Positions 41,047-50,100 of a DNA stretch of 64,000 nt are shown in pieces. The notes under the pieces are model-generated. The model worked only from the letters and a program-made list of their open reading frames with translations, was not told the DNA's origin and did no database searches. A program made the position numbers and the translations under genes. Origin of the DNA: Actinoplanes palleronii (GTDB lineage Bacteria > Actinomycetota > Actinomycetes > Mycobacteriales > Micromonosporaceae); the NCBI RefSeq assembly GCF_016862315.1, contig NZ_BOMS01000073.1, positions 106,615 through 170,614 on the forward strand, read 5' to 3'. How positions within the stretch are numbered: position 1 is the stretch's first letter; each line of letters starts with the position of its first letter.

Positions 41047-42675
41047 ATGAGCGAACACGTTTCCGACAGCGCCGAGTGGCAGGCCCTGCAGGGCCACGCG
41101 GAGAAGTTCTCAGCGGTCCACCTTCGTGACCTGTTCGACAGCGAGCCGCAGCGTGGCGAGCGCTACGCCGCCGAGCTCGCCGATCTGTACATCGACTACA
41201 GCAAGAACCTGGTCACCGACGAGGTGCTGTCCGCCCTGGTCGCCCTGGCCGGCCGGGCGAAGCTGAGCGAGCGGATCACCGCGATGTTCGCCGGCGAGCA
41301 CATCAACGTCACCGAGGACCGCGCCGTCCTGCACACCGCGCTGCGGCTGCCGCGTGACGCGCAGCTCGTGGTCGACGGCCAGGACGTGGTCGCCGACGTG
41401 CACGAGGTCCTCGACCGGATGGGCGCGTTCGCCGACAAGGTCCGCTCCGGTGAGTGGAAGGGCCACACCGGCGAGCGCATCAAGACGCTGGTCAACATTG
41501 GCATCGGCGGCTCCGACCTGGGCCCGGTGATGGCGTACGAGGCGCTGAAGGACTACACGCAGCGCGACATCGAGTGCCGGTTCGTGTCGAACATCGACCC
41601 CACGGACCTGTTCGAGAAGACCCGTGACCTGGACCCGGCCACCACGCTGTTCATCATCGTCTCCAAGACGTTCACCACGCAGGAGACGCTCACCAACGCC
41701 GCCGAGGCCCGGTCCTGGCTGCTGGCGACGCTCAAGGACGACGCCGCGGTCGCCAAGCACTTCGTCGCGGTCAGCACGAACGCCGCGAAGGTCGCCGACT
41801 TCGGCATCGACACCGCCAACATGTTCGGCTTCTGGGACTGGGTCGGCGGGCGCTACTCGCTGCCGTCCGCGGTCGGCCTGTCGGTGCTGGTCGCGATCGG
41901 CAAGGAGAAGTTCGCCGAGATGCTCGCCGGCTACCACGCCGTCGACGAGCACTTCCGCAGCACGCCGATCGAGCAGAACGTCCCGGCCCTGCTCGGCCTG
42001 ATCAACGTCTGGTACGACACGTTCCTCGGTGCCCAGTCGCACGCGGTCCTGCCGTACGCGCAGTACCTGCACCGTTTCGCCGCGTACCTGCAGCAGCTGA
42101 CCATGGAGAGCAACGGCAAGTCGGTCCGGCTGGACGGCGAGCGGGTCGCCTACCAGACCGGCGAGGTGTTCTGGGGCGAGCCCGGCACCAACGGCCAGCA
42201 CGCGTTCTACCAGCTGATCCACCAGGGCACCAAGCTGATCCCGGCGGACTTCATCGGGTTCAGCGTGCCGAACCACGACATCGGTGAGATGCACGACCTG
42301 TTCATGTCGAACTTCCTGGCACAGACCGGTGCGCTGGCCTTCGGCCGGACCCTGGAGCAGGTCGAGGCCGAGGGCACCAAGCCCGAGGTCGCCAAGCACC
42401 GGGTCATGCAGGGCAACCACCCGACCACGACGATCCTGGCGGAGAAGCTGACGCCGGCCACGTTCGGGCAGCTGGTGGCGCTCTACGAGCACATCACGTT
42501 CACCCAGGGCGTGATCTGGGAGATCAACTCGTTCGACCAGTGGGGTGTCGAGCTCGGCAAGGTGATGGCGAACCAGCTCGCGCCGAAGCTGACCGCGTCC
42601 GACGCGCCGGCCGACGACGCCGACTCGTCGACGAACATCCTGATCAAGAGGTACCGGGCCGCGCGCGGCCGCTGA
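41047..42675 (+). CDS. pgi: Glucose-6-phosphate isomerase
   Basis: 542 residues of the normal length for the family. It converts glucose 6-phosphate to fructose 6-phosphate in glycolysis and gluconeogenesis, in the cytoplasm. Both family signatures are present: DWVGGRYSLPSAVG and, near the C-terminus, WEINSFDQWGVELGK. The phosphate-binding loop NIGIGGSDLGP and active-site MESNGKSVRLDG are intact. ATG 41047 (MSEHVSDSAEW) follows a GGAG-rich ribosome site. Upstream in-frame codons back to 40942 do not look like family sequence. It appears to be a single-gene unit. Confidence 0.97.
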   Translation: MSEHVSDSAEWQALQGHAEKFSAVHLRDLFDSEPQRGERYAAELADLYIDYSKNLVTDEVLSALVALAGRAKLSERITAMFAGEHINVTEDRAVLHTALRLPRDAQLVVDGQDVVADVHEVLDRMGAFADKVRSGEWKGHTGERIKTLVNIGIGGSDLGPVMAYEALKDYTQRDIECRFVSNIDPTDLFEKTRDLDPATTLFIIVSKTFTTQETLTNAAEARSWLLATLKDDAAVAKHFVAVSTNAAKVADFGIDTANMFGFWDWVGGRYSLPSAVGLSVLVAIGKEKFAEMLAGYHAVDEHFRSTPIEQNVPALLGLINVWYDTFLGAQSHAVLPYAQYLHRFAAYLQQLTMESNGKSVRLDGERVAYQTGEVFWGEPGTNGQHAFYQLIHQGTKLIPADFIGFSVPNHDIGEMHDLFMSNFLAQTGALAFGRTLEQVEAEGTKPEVAKHRVMQGNHPTTTILAEKLTPATFGQLVALYEHITFTQGVIWEINSFDQWGVELGKVMANQLAPKLTASDAPADDADSSTNILIKRYRAARGR

Positions 42676-42695
42676 TTTCTGTCACACCGGCGTTC

Positions 42696-42701
42696 TAGGC
42701 T
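42696..42701 (+). promoter_or_regulatory. -10 box TAGGCT for the winged-helix gene
   Basis: TAGGCT, 7 bases, then GTG 42709: a leaderless arrangement in the 33-bp gap after pgi. It argues that this gene has its own promoter. Confidence 0.5.
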
Positions 42702-42708
42702 CAGTGCC

Positions 42709-43785
42709 GTGAATTCGGAAACGGCACTGAGCCTGCGCATGACCAGCCTCCTTCTCGGTGGCGGTGGTCCGCAGACGGTCCTCGGGATCACCGAGTGGTT
42801 CGGCGCCATGCAGGCGCAGGATCTCAACAGCGTGCTCTGGTCGCTGGGCGTCCGGCTGCCCGGCCGCACCCAGGCCGAGATCGTCGCCGGGACCGAGCGG
42901 CACGACGTGGTGCGCACCTGGCCGATGCGCGGCACCGTGCACCTGATCCCGTCGGCCGACGCGCACTGGATGCTCGGCCTGACCGGCGTCCGGATGTTCG
43001 CCGGCGTCGAGAAACGCCGCGAGATCCTGGGCCTGTCCGAGAAGGACGCGGACCGCGCGGTCGAGATCCTCGGCGCCGCCCTGGCGGGCGGTGGCCGCAA
43101 GACGCGATCCGAGTGCGTGGTGGCGATGAACGACGGCGGCGTCACGGTCACCGGTCCGCTCGCTTACCACCTTCTGTGGTACGCGAGTCAGCGCGGCGTG
43201 ACGGCGGTCGCCCCGAACCGGGGCAAGGAGCAGACGTTCGTGCTGCTCGACGAGTGGGCCGCGACGCGCAACACGCCCTCGCGGGACGAGGCGCTGGGCA
43301 TCCTCGCGCATCGGTATTTCCGCAGCCACGGCCCCACCACGGCCAAGGACTTCGCCGGCTGGACCGCGCTGACCATGGGCGACGCCCGAGCCGGGATCGC
43401 CGCGGCGGGGCTGGCCGAGGTCGAGGTCGACGGGGTGAAGATGTGGGCCGACCCGGCGGTGCTGGCGGCCGGCCCGGTGCGCGGGTGGCACGCGCTGCCC
43501 GGCTTCGACGAGTACCTGCTGGGCTTCAAGGACCGCGCCATGATGGCCACCCCGGAGATGTTGAAGAGCATCATCCCGGGCGGCAACGGCGTCTTCCAGT
43601 CCACCCTGGTGCAGGACGGCAAGGTGCGCGCGGTCTGGAAACGCACGCTGGGCAAGAAAGCCGTGTCCATCGTGGTGTCGCCGCTGACCGATTTCACCGC
43701 GAAGGACTGGCAGCGGGCCGAGGAGGCGCTGCAGCCGTTCGGCGCGTTCGTCGGCCTCCCGGTCACGGTGGCGGCCTCTCGGTGA
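42709..43785 (+). CDS. Winged helix DNA-binding domain protein (HTH_42 / AlkX-like)
   Basis: 358 residues of the HTH_42 (formerly DUF1006) family. The features are LGITEWFGAMQAQDLNSVLWSLGVR at the start, RTWPMRGTVHLIPSADAHWML, then HRYFRSHGPTTAKDFAGWTAL in the middle, and LPGFDEYLLGFKDRAMM near the end. Relatives include YcaQ/AlkX-type DNA glycosylases that unhook interstrand crosslinks, but not all members are glycosylases, and activity here is not shown. GTG 42709 is supported by the TAGGCT box. Confidence 0.85.
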   Translation: MNSETALSLRMTSLLLGGGGPQTVLGITEWFGAMQAQDLNSVLWSLGVRLPGRTQAEIVAGTERHDVVRTWPMRGTVHLIPSADAHWMLGLTGVRMFAGVEKRREILGLSEKDADRAVEILGAALAGGGRKTRSECVVAMNDGGVTVTGPLAYHLLWYASQRGVTAVAPNRGKEQTFVLLDEWAATRNTPSRDEALGILAHRYFRSHGPTTAKDFAGWTALTMGDARAGIAAAGLAEVEVDGVKMWADPAVLAAGPVRGWHALPGFDEYLLGFKDRAMMATPEMLKSIIPGGNGVFQSTLVQDGKVRAVWKRTLGKKAVSIVVSPLTDFTAKDWQRAEEALQPFGAFVGLPVTVAASR

Positions 43786-43803
43786 CCGTGCCTCCCGGTC
43801 ACT

Positions 43804-43833
43804 GTTAAGAAACTTGCTTAACTGACTGTTAAG
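43804..43833 (+). promoter_or_regulatory. Three GTTAAG/CTTAAC half-sites upstream of the chitinase
   Basis: GTTAAG (43804-43809), CTTAAC (43817-43822) and GTTAAG (43828-43833) alternate in orientation, giving two overlapping inverted repeats; ACTGTTAAGAA is also a 24-bp-spaced direct repeat (43801 and 43825). This stretch is much more A/T-rich than its surroundings. It is a likely operator for control of the chitinase by carbon source. Confidence 0.5.
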
Positions 43834-43906
43834 AACCCTTGATATTTGTGAACGTGAAAGCCACGATGTGGTGGCACAGGTCACGTTCACTCGTCGAGGA
43901 GTCGCC

Positions 43907-45235
43907 ATGGGTATTCGCCGCCAGGTGTTGGCACTGGTCGCCGGGGTGGGGGTGGCACTCGGGTCGGTCGTCGCGTTCTCGTCGACGAGCCAGGCCGCTG
44001 TCGCCTGCTCGTCGGTGACCTGGACCGAGGGGCCCACCTACACCGTCGGGCAGCAGGTGACCTACCAGTCCAAGCTGTACCAGGCGCTCGTTACCCACAC
44101 CGCGTGGGCCGGCGCCGGCTGGAACCCGGCCGCCACCCCGACACTGTGGAAGGACCTCGGCGCGTGCACCGGGGGCGGCACCCCCAGCCCCACGCCGACC
44201 AGGACCTCGGCCTCGCCGACGCCGTCCCCGACGGTCTCCCCGACGGCGTCGCCCACCCCCACCCCGACCTCCACGGGCGGCACCGGCTGCGCGACGAAGG
44301 GCCGTCCGGCGGGCAAGGTGCTGCAGGGCTACTGGGAGAACTGGGACGGCGCCTCGAACGGCGTGCACCCCGGCCTCGGCTGGATCCCGGTCAACGACAG
44401 CCGGATCACCCAGCACGGGTACAACGTGCTGATGGCGGCGTTCCCGGTGATCCGCTCGGACGGCACGGTGCTCTGGGAGAACGGCATGGACGCCGGCGTC
44501 AAGGTGCCGACCGCCGCGGAGATCTGCGCGGCCAAGGCACAGGGCGCCACGATCCTGATGTCGATCGGCGGCGCGGCGGCCGGCATCGACCTGAGCTCGA
44601 GCACGGTCGCCGACAAGTTCGTGTCGACCATCGTGCCGATCCTGAAGGCGAACAACTTCGACGGCATCGACATCGACATCGAGACCGGCCTCACCGGCAG
44701 CGGCAGCATCACCACGCTCTCCGCGTCGCAGTCGAACCTGATCCGGATCATCGACGGGGTGCTCGCCCAGATGCCGTCGAACTTCGGCCTGACCATGGCG
44801 CCGGAGACCGCGTACGTGACCGGTGGCAGCGTCACCTACGGCTCGATCTGGGGCTCGTACCTGCCGATCATCAAGAAGTACCTGGACAACGGCCGGCTGT
44901 GGTGGTTGAACATGCAGTACTACAACGGCTCGATGTACGGCTGTTCCGGTGACTCCTACGCGGCCGGCACCGTGCAGGGCTTCACCGTCCAGACCCAGTG
45001 CTTGAACAACGGGCTGACGATCCAGGGCACGACCATCAAGATTCCGTACGACAAGCAGGTCCCCGGCCTGCCCGCCCAGTCCGGCGCCGGCGGCGGCTAC
45101 ATGAGCCCGTCCCTGGTCTCCCAGGCCTACCAGTCAGTCCCGTCGATCAAGGGCCTGATGACCTGGTCGATCAACTGGGACGGCTCCAAGAACTGGACCT
45201 TCGGCGACAACGTCAAGGCCCTCCAGGGCCGCTGA
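43907..45235 (+). CDS. Secreted chitinase, CBM5/12 plus GH18
   Basis: 442 residues. A signal peptide (about 1-31) is followed by a CBM5/12-type chitin-binding module (VTWTEGPTYTVGQQVTYQSK and ending TPTLWKDLGAC), a Pro/Thr/Ser linker (about 86-125) and a GH18 catalytic domain. The GH18 motif DxxDxDxE is intact as FDGIDIDIETG, with the last Glu the acid/base. YWENWDG at the start and GLMTWSINWDG at the end complete the barrel. It degrades chitin outside the cell. GAGGAG at 43896-43901 fixes ATG 43907. The gene ends in a strong terminator. Confidence 0.95.
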   Translation: MGIRRQVLALVAGVGVALGSVVAFSSTSQAAVACSSVTWTEGPTYTVGQQVTYQSKLYQALVTHTAWAGAGWNPAATPTLWKDLGACTGGGTPSPTPTRTSASPTPSPTVSPTASPTPTPTSTGGTGCATKGRPAGKVLQGYWENWDGASNGVHPGLGWIPVNDSRITQHGYNVLMAAFPVIRSDGTVLWENGMDAGVKVPTAAEICAAKAQGATILMSIGGAAAGIDLSSSTVADKFVSTIVPILKANNFDGIDIDIETGLTGSGSITTLSASQSNLIRIIDGVLAQMPSNFGLTMAPETAYVTGGSVTYGSIWGSYLPIIKKYLDNGRLWWLNMQYYNGSMYGCSGDSYAAGTVQGFTVQTQCLNNGLTIQGTTIKIPYDKQVPGLPAQSGAGGGYMSPSLVSQAYQSVPSIKGLMTWSINWDGSKNWTFGDNVKALQGR

Positions 45236-45247
45236 CCGCGACCCCCC

Positions 45248-45286
45248 GATCACCGGCCCGGCCCGTCCCCGGGCCGGTGATCCTTT
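45248..45286 (+). terminator. Intrinsic terminator of the chitinase gene
   Basis: GATCACCGGCCCGG (45248-45261) and CCGGGCCGGTGATC (45269-45282) are exact inverted repeats with a 7-base loop, followed by CTTT. Confidence 0.88.
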
Positions 45287-45368
45287 CCAGCGCCGTTCTG
45301 GCCGGTCGCCGGCGCCGGAAACGATCAGCGTGTGGCTGCTCGGCGCGGGTGGGCGGCTTTCGTGGGCG

Positions 45369-45926
45369 TCATGCCGCTCGGTACCTCAGGTAGACGACGC
45401 CGTTGGTGAAGCGGCGCTGCTCGGCCAGGCGCAGGTCCAGGCGTACCCCGGAAGGCAGGAACCTGGTGCCGCCGCCGACCGCGACCGGTGAGATGAACAG
45501 CTGGACCTCGTCGACCAGCGCGGCCCGGAACGCGTGCGCGGCCAGGTGCGGTCCGCCGATGCTGAGATCGCGGTCGGCGGTGTCCTTCAGGGCCTGCACC
45601 ACCTTCGGGTCGAAGACGCGTTCGATCCGGGTGCGCGCGGTGGTCACCGTCTCCAGCGACGTCGAGTAGACGATCTTGTCGGCGGCCTGCCAGAGCCGGG
45701 CGTAGTCGAGCTCCACCGCAGGTGACCCCGGGTGGGTGTGCGCGTCCTCCCAATACCGCATCACCTCGTAGAGGCGCCGGCCGTAGAGATAGGTGCCGAT
45801 CGAGCGTTCCAGGTCGTTGACGAACGCGTGCACCTCCTCGTCCGGCTCGCTCCAGTCGAATTCGCCCTGCTCGTCGGTGATGTAGCCGTCCAGGGAGGTG
45901 ATCCCGGTGCAGATCAGCCGTGCCAT
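45369..45926 (-). CDS. Dihydrofolate reductase family protein (RibD C-terminal domain)
   Basis: 185 residues with the DHFR/RibD-C fold. The start (ICTGITSLDGYITDEQGEFDW) is followed by YLYGRRLYEVMRYW and DLSIGGPHLAAHAFRAALVDEV, where the GGP loop contacts NADPH. The end is a pair of beta strands (LRLAEQRRFTNGVVYLRYR). It is a stand-alone reductase of unknown substrate; such proteins are common in Actinobacteria. ATG 45926 lies inside the last codons of the acyltransferase gene (13-bp overlap), so the two are probably co-transcribed. Confidence 0.88.
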   Translation of the reverse strand: MARLICTGITSLDGYITDEQGEFDWSEPDEEVHAFVNDLERSIGTYLYGRRLYEVMRYWEDAHTHPGSPAVELDYARLWQAADKIVYSTSLETVTTARTRIERVFDPKVVQALKDTADRDLSIGGPHLAAHAFRAALVDEVQLFISPVAVGGGTRFLPSGVRLDLRLAEQRRFTNGVVYLRYRAA

Positions 45927-47110
45927 GCCGTCTCCTTCACGCTCGGTGACTCACCGGGACCATCCTGTCGCTCCGGAGGCGGCGAGGCACGCTTCCGGCG
46001 GCCGATTCGCTGAGCCGGTACCTCCACGTACCGATGGGTGAGCCAGGCCAGCCCGAGCACCGCGGTCAGGTAGCCGACCGCGACCAGCGGGTCGGGCAGC
46101 CCCGAGAGCAGGAAACGGTGACCGATCTGGATCAGGACGTAGTGGATCAGGTAGACCGAGTAGCTCACCACCCCGATCCCGGACAACCACTGTGGGGTAC
46201 GACGATGACGGCACAGCCGGCCGACCGCGAACGCCCCGCCGAAAGTCACCAGCGTGAGCACGCAGCGGGTCACGTACCGCGGGGTCAGCGCGTCGAACGC
46301 GACCAGTTCGGCCAGCCAGTTGATCAGCAACCCGGCGGCCACCACCGTCCCGGCGAGCGCCGGCTGCCACCACCCGACCTGCCCCTGATCGGCGCGGTAG
46401 ATCGCGGTCCCGGTGAACATCACCGCGAGAATCAGCAGCCCGTCCCACCGGTGCGCCGGATCCTGACCGAGAGCGATCAGCGTCACCACGAGCCCGCCGA
46501 TCAGCAGCCCGCCCGCCTTCGCCGGCCCGGCTCGTCCGGAGACAACCAGACCAAGACCGATCATGAGTACGACAGCAGCCGGCCACACCAGCCCCGCCCG
46601 CGGCCCGGACAGGGGTGCCGTGACCACCCCGAGCACGGCGAGCACGATCGCGACCGCCGCCGACGCCCGATGCGCGCGAACCGTGAACAGCGCGGTGGCC
46701 AGCAGGTAGAACACCATCTCGTAGGTCAGCGTCCACAGCACCGGCGTGACCAGTGGCACGTCCAGCAGGAACGGCAGCATCGTCGCGTGCGCCACCGCCG
46801 AGGTCACCGGCTCGGCGGTCCGGTAGCCGGCCAGCAGCACCACGGCGGCGATCGCGACCAGGTACATCGGGTAGAGCCGCAGCGCCCGGCTGACCCAGAA
46901 CGCCCGCAGGTCGCCGCGCCGTTCCAGCGAGGCCGGGATGATGTACCCACTGACCAGGAAGAACAGCATCACACCGGCGGTGCCGGCGTGCAGCCACTCG
47001 CCGGTGACCGCGCGCAGGCCGGTGAAGACGTACCGGGTCAGGTGGGCGTACAGCACGAGCAGGACCGCGACCGCGCGCAGCCCGTCGAGCCAACCCCACC
47101 GCCCGGACAT
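45914..47110 (-). CDS. Acyltransferase 3 family membrane protein
   Basis: 398 residues with about ten membrane helices. The family start is clear: WLDGLRAVAVLLVLYAH, containing the conserved His, and later FFLVSGYIIPASLERRGDLRAFWVSRALRLYP. LWTLTYEMVFYLLA is the mid-protein signature. It O-acylates a sugar or lipid at the membrane; the acceptor is unknown. ATG 47110 follows TAGGGT by 6 bases. The basic tail overlaps the DHFR-family gene. Confidence 0.9.
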   Translation of the reverse strand: MSGRWGWLDGLRAVAVLLVLYAHLTRYVFTGLRAVTGEWLHAGTAGVMLFFLVSGYIIPASLERRGDLRAFWVSRALRLYPMYLVAIAAVVLLAGYRTAEPVTSAVAHATMLPFLLDVPLVTPVLWTLTYEMVFYLLATALFTVRAHRASAAVAIVLAVLGVVTAPLSGPRAGLVWPAAVVLMIGLGLVVSGRAGPAKAGGLLIGGLVVTLIALGQDPAHRWDGLLILAVMFTGTAIYRADQGQVGWWQPALAGTVVAAGLLINWLAELVAFDALTPRYVTRCVLTLVTFGGAFAVGRLCRHRRTPQWLSGIGVVSYSVYLIHYVLIQIGHRFLLSGLPDPLVAVGYLTAVLGLAWLTHRYVEVPAQRIGRRKRASPPPERQDGPGESPSVKETAWHG

Positions 47111-47116
47111 CCGGCC

Positions 47117-47122
47117 ACCCTA
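47117..47122 (-). promoter_or_regulatory. -10 box TAGGGT for the acyltransferase operon
   Basis: Minus-strand TAGGGT, 6 bases, then ATG 47110; leaderless. It is back to back with the TAGCCT box of the FHA-FtsK gene. Confidence 0.5.
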
Positions 47123-47173
47123 ATCCATCCACGGTCGCGGAGATCAACAGACGAATCGATCATCGGGAATGGA

Positions 47174-47179
47174 TAGCCT
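47174..47179 (+). promoter_or_regulatory. -10 box TAGCCT for the FHA-FtsK gene
   Basis: TAGCCT, 6 bases, then GTG 47186, a leaderless start with no ribosome site. Confidence 0.5.
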
Positions 47180-47185
47180 GGGCGG

Positions 47186-50100
47186 GTGCACATCGTCTAT
47201 GCGCCGGCTGGACGCGAGATCGACGTGCGGCCGCGCAGCCGGGAGGCGACCCTGGCCGACCTGTTCCCGGCGCTCGGCGCCGCCGATCCGGGTGTCGCCA
47301 CCGTCGACGGGTCCCCGGTGGAGACCACCACACCGATCGAGGACTCCGGGCTGCACGAGGGCGCGACCCTGGACGCCGGCCCACCGCGGGTCACCGCGCC
47401 GGCCCGGCCACCGGTATACGAGGCGGTGCTGGTCGCCGGGCTGACCGCCGGGCGGGTGTTCCCGCTGGGCCCCGGTCGCTGGGTGGTCGGGCGCGGGCCG
47501 TCGGCCGGGCTGCGGCTCGAGCACGAGACCGTGTCGCGGGAGCACTGCCTGCTGACCGTCGAGCCGGACGGGACGGTCACGGTGACCGATCTCGGCGCGT
47601 CCAACGGCGTACAGCTCAATGGGGTAAGGGTGACCGAACCAGCCGCCGTGACCAGCGGTGACGTGCTCGGCATCGGCGCTCTGGCGATGACCTTGCGGCC
47701 GGGACCGGGCCGCGACCGGCCGGCCGGCCTCGACCTGCGCCGGCACCTCGGCCCGGGCGGCACGGTCTCGTTCAACCGGCCGCCGCGCGCCGCGCCACCC
47801 GAGCGCCCCGGCGGGCTGACCGCGCCGGCCGAGCCGCGCGAACCGGCGAAACCGCACTTCAGCGTCGCCTCCACGGTCGGCCCGCTGGTCCTCGCGGTGG
47901 TCATGGTGGTGGTCACCCGCGACCTGCGGTTCGGGCTGTTCGCGCTGCTCTCCCCGCTGATCGGGATCGGCACCTATCTCGAGTCGCGCCGCCGCAACCG
48001 CAAGGAGACCGACGAGGGCAAGCGGACATTCGCGGCCGGGCTGACCGAGTTGGATCAGGGGCTGGCGCGGGCCGGCGCGACCGAGCGGACCCGGCTGCGG
48101 GAGCTGCTCGGCGACCCGGCCGAGGCCCTGCGCCGCGCCGAGCTGCCCAGCACCCGGCTCTGGGAGCGGCGGCCCGCCCACGACGACTTCCTGCGGCTCT
48201 ACGCCGGGATCGCGGACCGGCCGTGGCAGCCGGAGGTCACCGCCGAGACCGGCAAGCTCGCCGAACCGGCCCGGGAACGGGTGGCGAAGGCCGTGCTGCC
48301 CGCCGCGCCGGTCGAGGTCGCCCTCGGTGGCGGCGGGATCGTCGGGATCGCCGGTGACCGGGCCGCCGCGCTCGCCGTCGCCCGCAGCCTGCTCTGCCAG
48401 GCCGCGGTGCACCACGGCCCGGCCGACCTGACCGTCGCGGTGCTCGTCGACGACGGCCGGGAACCGGAGTGGGACTGGTGCAAGTGGCTGCCGCACACCC
48501 GGCTCCCGGACGACTCCGGCCGCTGGCTCGCGCACACCCGGGAGAGCGGCGAGGCGATGGCCCGGCAGTTGGCCGCCGGTGCCGCGCTCGGCACCGCCCT
48601 CGTGGTGCTCGACTCCGACGTGCTCACCGAGGGTGCCCGGGCACCGGCTCGGGACCTGCTCAACCAGGCCCGGGTCGCGCCGCGCACGCCGTTCGGGCAG
48701 GCCGCCGCGGTGGTTCCGGTCGCCGGGATCGTGCTGGCCGCGAGCGTCGACCGCCTGCCGGCGGCCTGTGACACCGTGCTGGAGATCGTCGATCCGGACG
48801 GGGACGCGATCGTACGACGGCCCGCCGACGGCCTCGCCGTCCCGGACGTGCTGCTCGCCGGGCTGGCCGTGCCGCAGGCGCGGACCTGTGCGCGCCGGCT
48901 GGCCCGCTTCGACGACCCGGAGCTGCAGCGCACCGGCGCCGGGCTGCCCGACGGCGTGCGGCTGCTGCCGATGATCGGGCTGGCCGGGGTGGACGCCGCC
49001 GGGGTCGCCGAGCGCTGGCGGCGCGCCGACCCGGTCGCGATCACCGCGCCGCTCGGGGTGACCGACCGCGGGGTGTTCACCCTCGACCTGATCCGGGACG
49101 GCCCGCACGGGCTGATCGGCGGCACCACCGGCTCCGGCAAGAGCGAGCTGCTGCGCAGCCTGGTCGCCGCGCTCGCCGCGAACGCCGACCCGTCCCGGCT
49201 CACGTTCGTGCTGATGGACTACAAGGGCGGCGCGGCGTTCGACGAGTGCGCGCGGCTGCCGCACACCGTCGGCATGGTCACCGACCTGGACGAGCAGCTC
49301 GGCGAGCGGGCGCTGCGCTCCCTGGAGGCGGAGCTGCGGCACCGCGAGCGCCGGTTGCGGGAGGTGCGCTGCGACAACCTGATCGAGTACGTCCGCAGCG
49401 GCGCGAGCGCGACCGAGCCGATGCCCCGGCTGGTCGTGGTGATCGACGAGTTCGCCACCATGGCCAAGGAACTACCGGACTTCCTGACCGCCCTGGTCGG
49501 GATCGCGCAGCGCGGCCGCACCCTGGGCGTGCACCTGATCCTGGCGACGCAGCGGCCGTCCGGCGCGGTCAACGACAACATCCGCACGAACACCAACCTG
49601 CGGATCGCCCTGCGGGTGCAGGACGCCGCCGACTCGATCGACGTGATCGGGATCCGGGAGGCGGCCGAGCTGAGCCGGTTGCTGCCCGGCCGGGCGTACG
49701 TGCGACTCGGGCCGGGTGAGGTGGTGCCGATCCAGACGGCGCTGGTCACCGCGGTGTCCGGGGGTGAGGACGACGCGCCGGTCGCGGTGGCGCCGTTCAC
49801 GTTCGGCGGGGCGGTGACGTCGGGGCCTGCACCTCGTACCGAAGAAGAACGCACGGACCTGGCGCGTCTCGTCGATGCGATCGCCGCAGCGGCCTCGGGT
49901 CTGCCGGCACCCCGGCGGCCCTGGCCGGAACCGCTCAGCGGCGACCTCGACCTGGCCACGCTGCCACCGGAACCCGGGCGGGCCACCGTGGCGCTCGCCG
50001 ACGACCCGGACCGGCAGGCGCAGCACCCGGCCGGCTGGGATCCGGCCGAGGGTAACCTGCTGCTGTTCGGGATCACCGGCAGCGGCACCACGACCACGCT

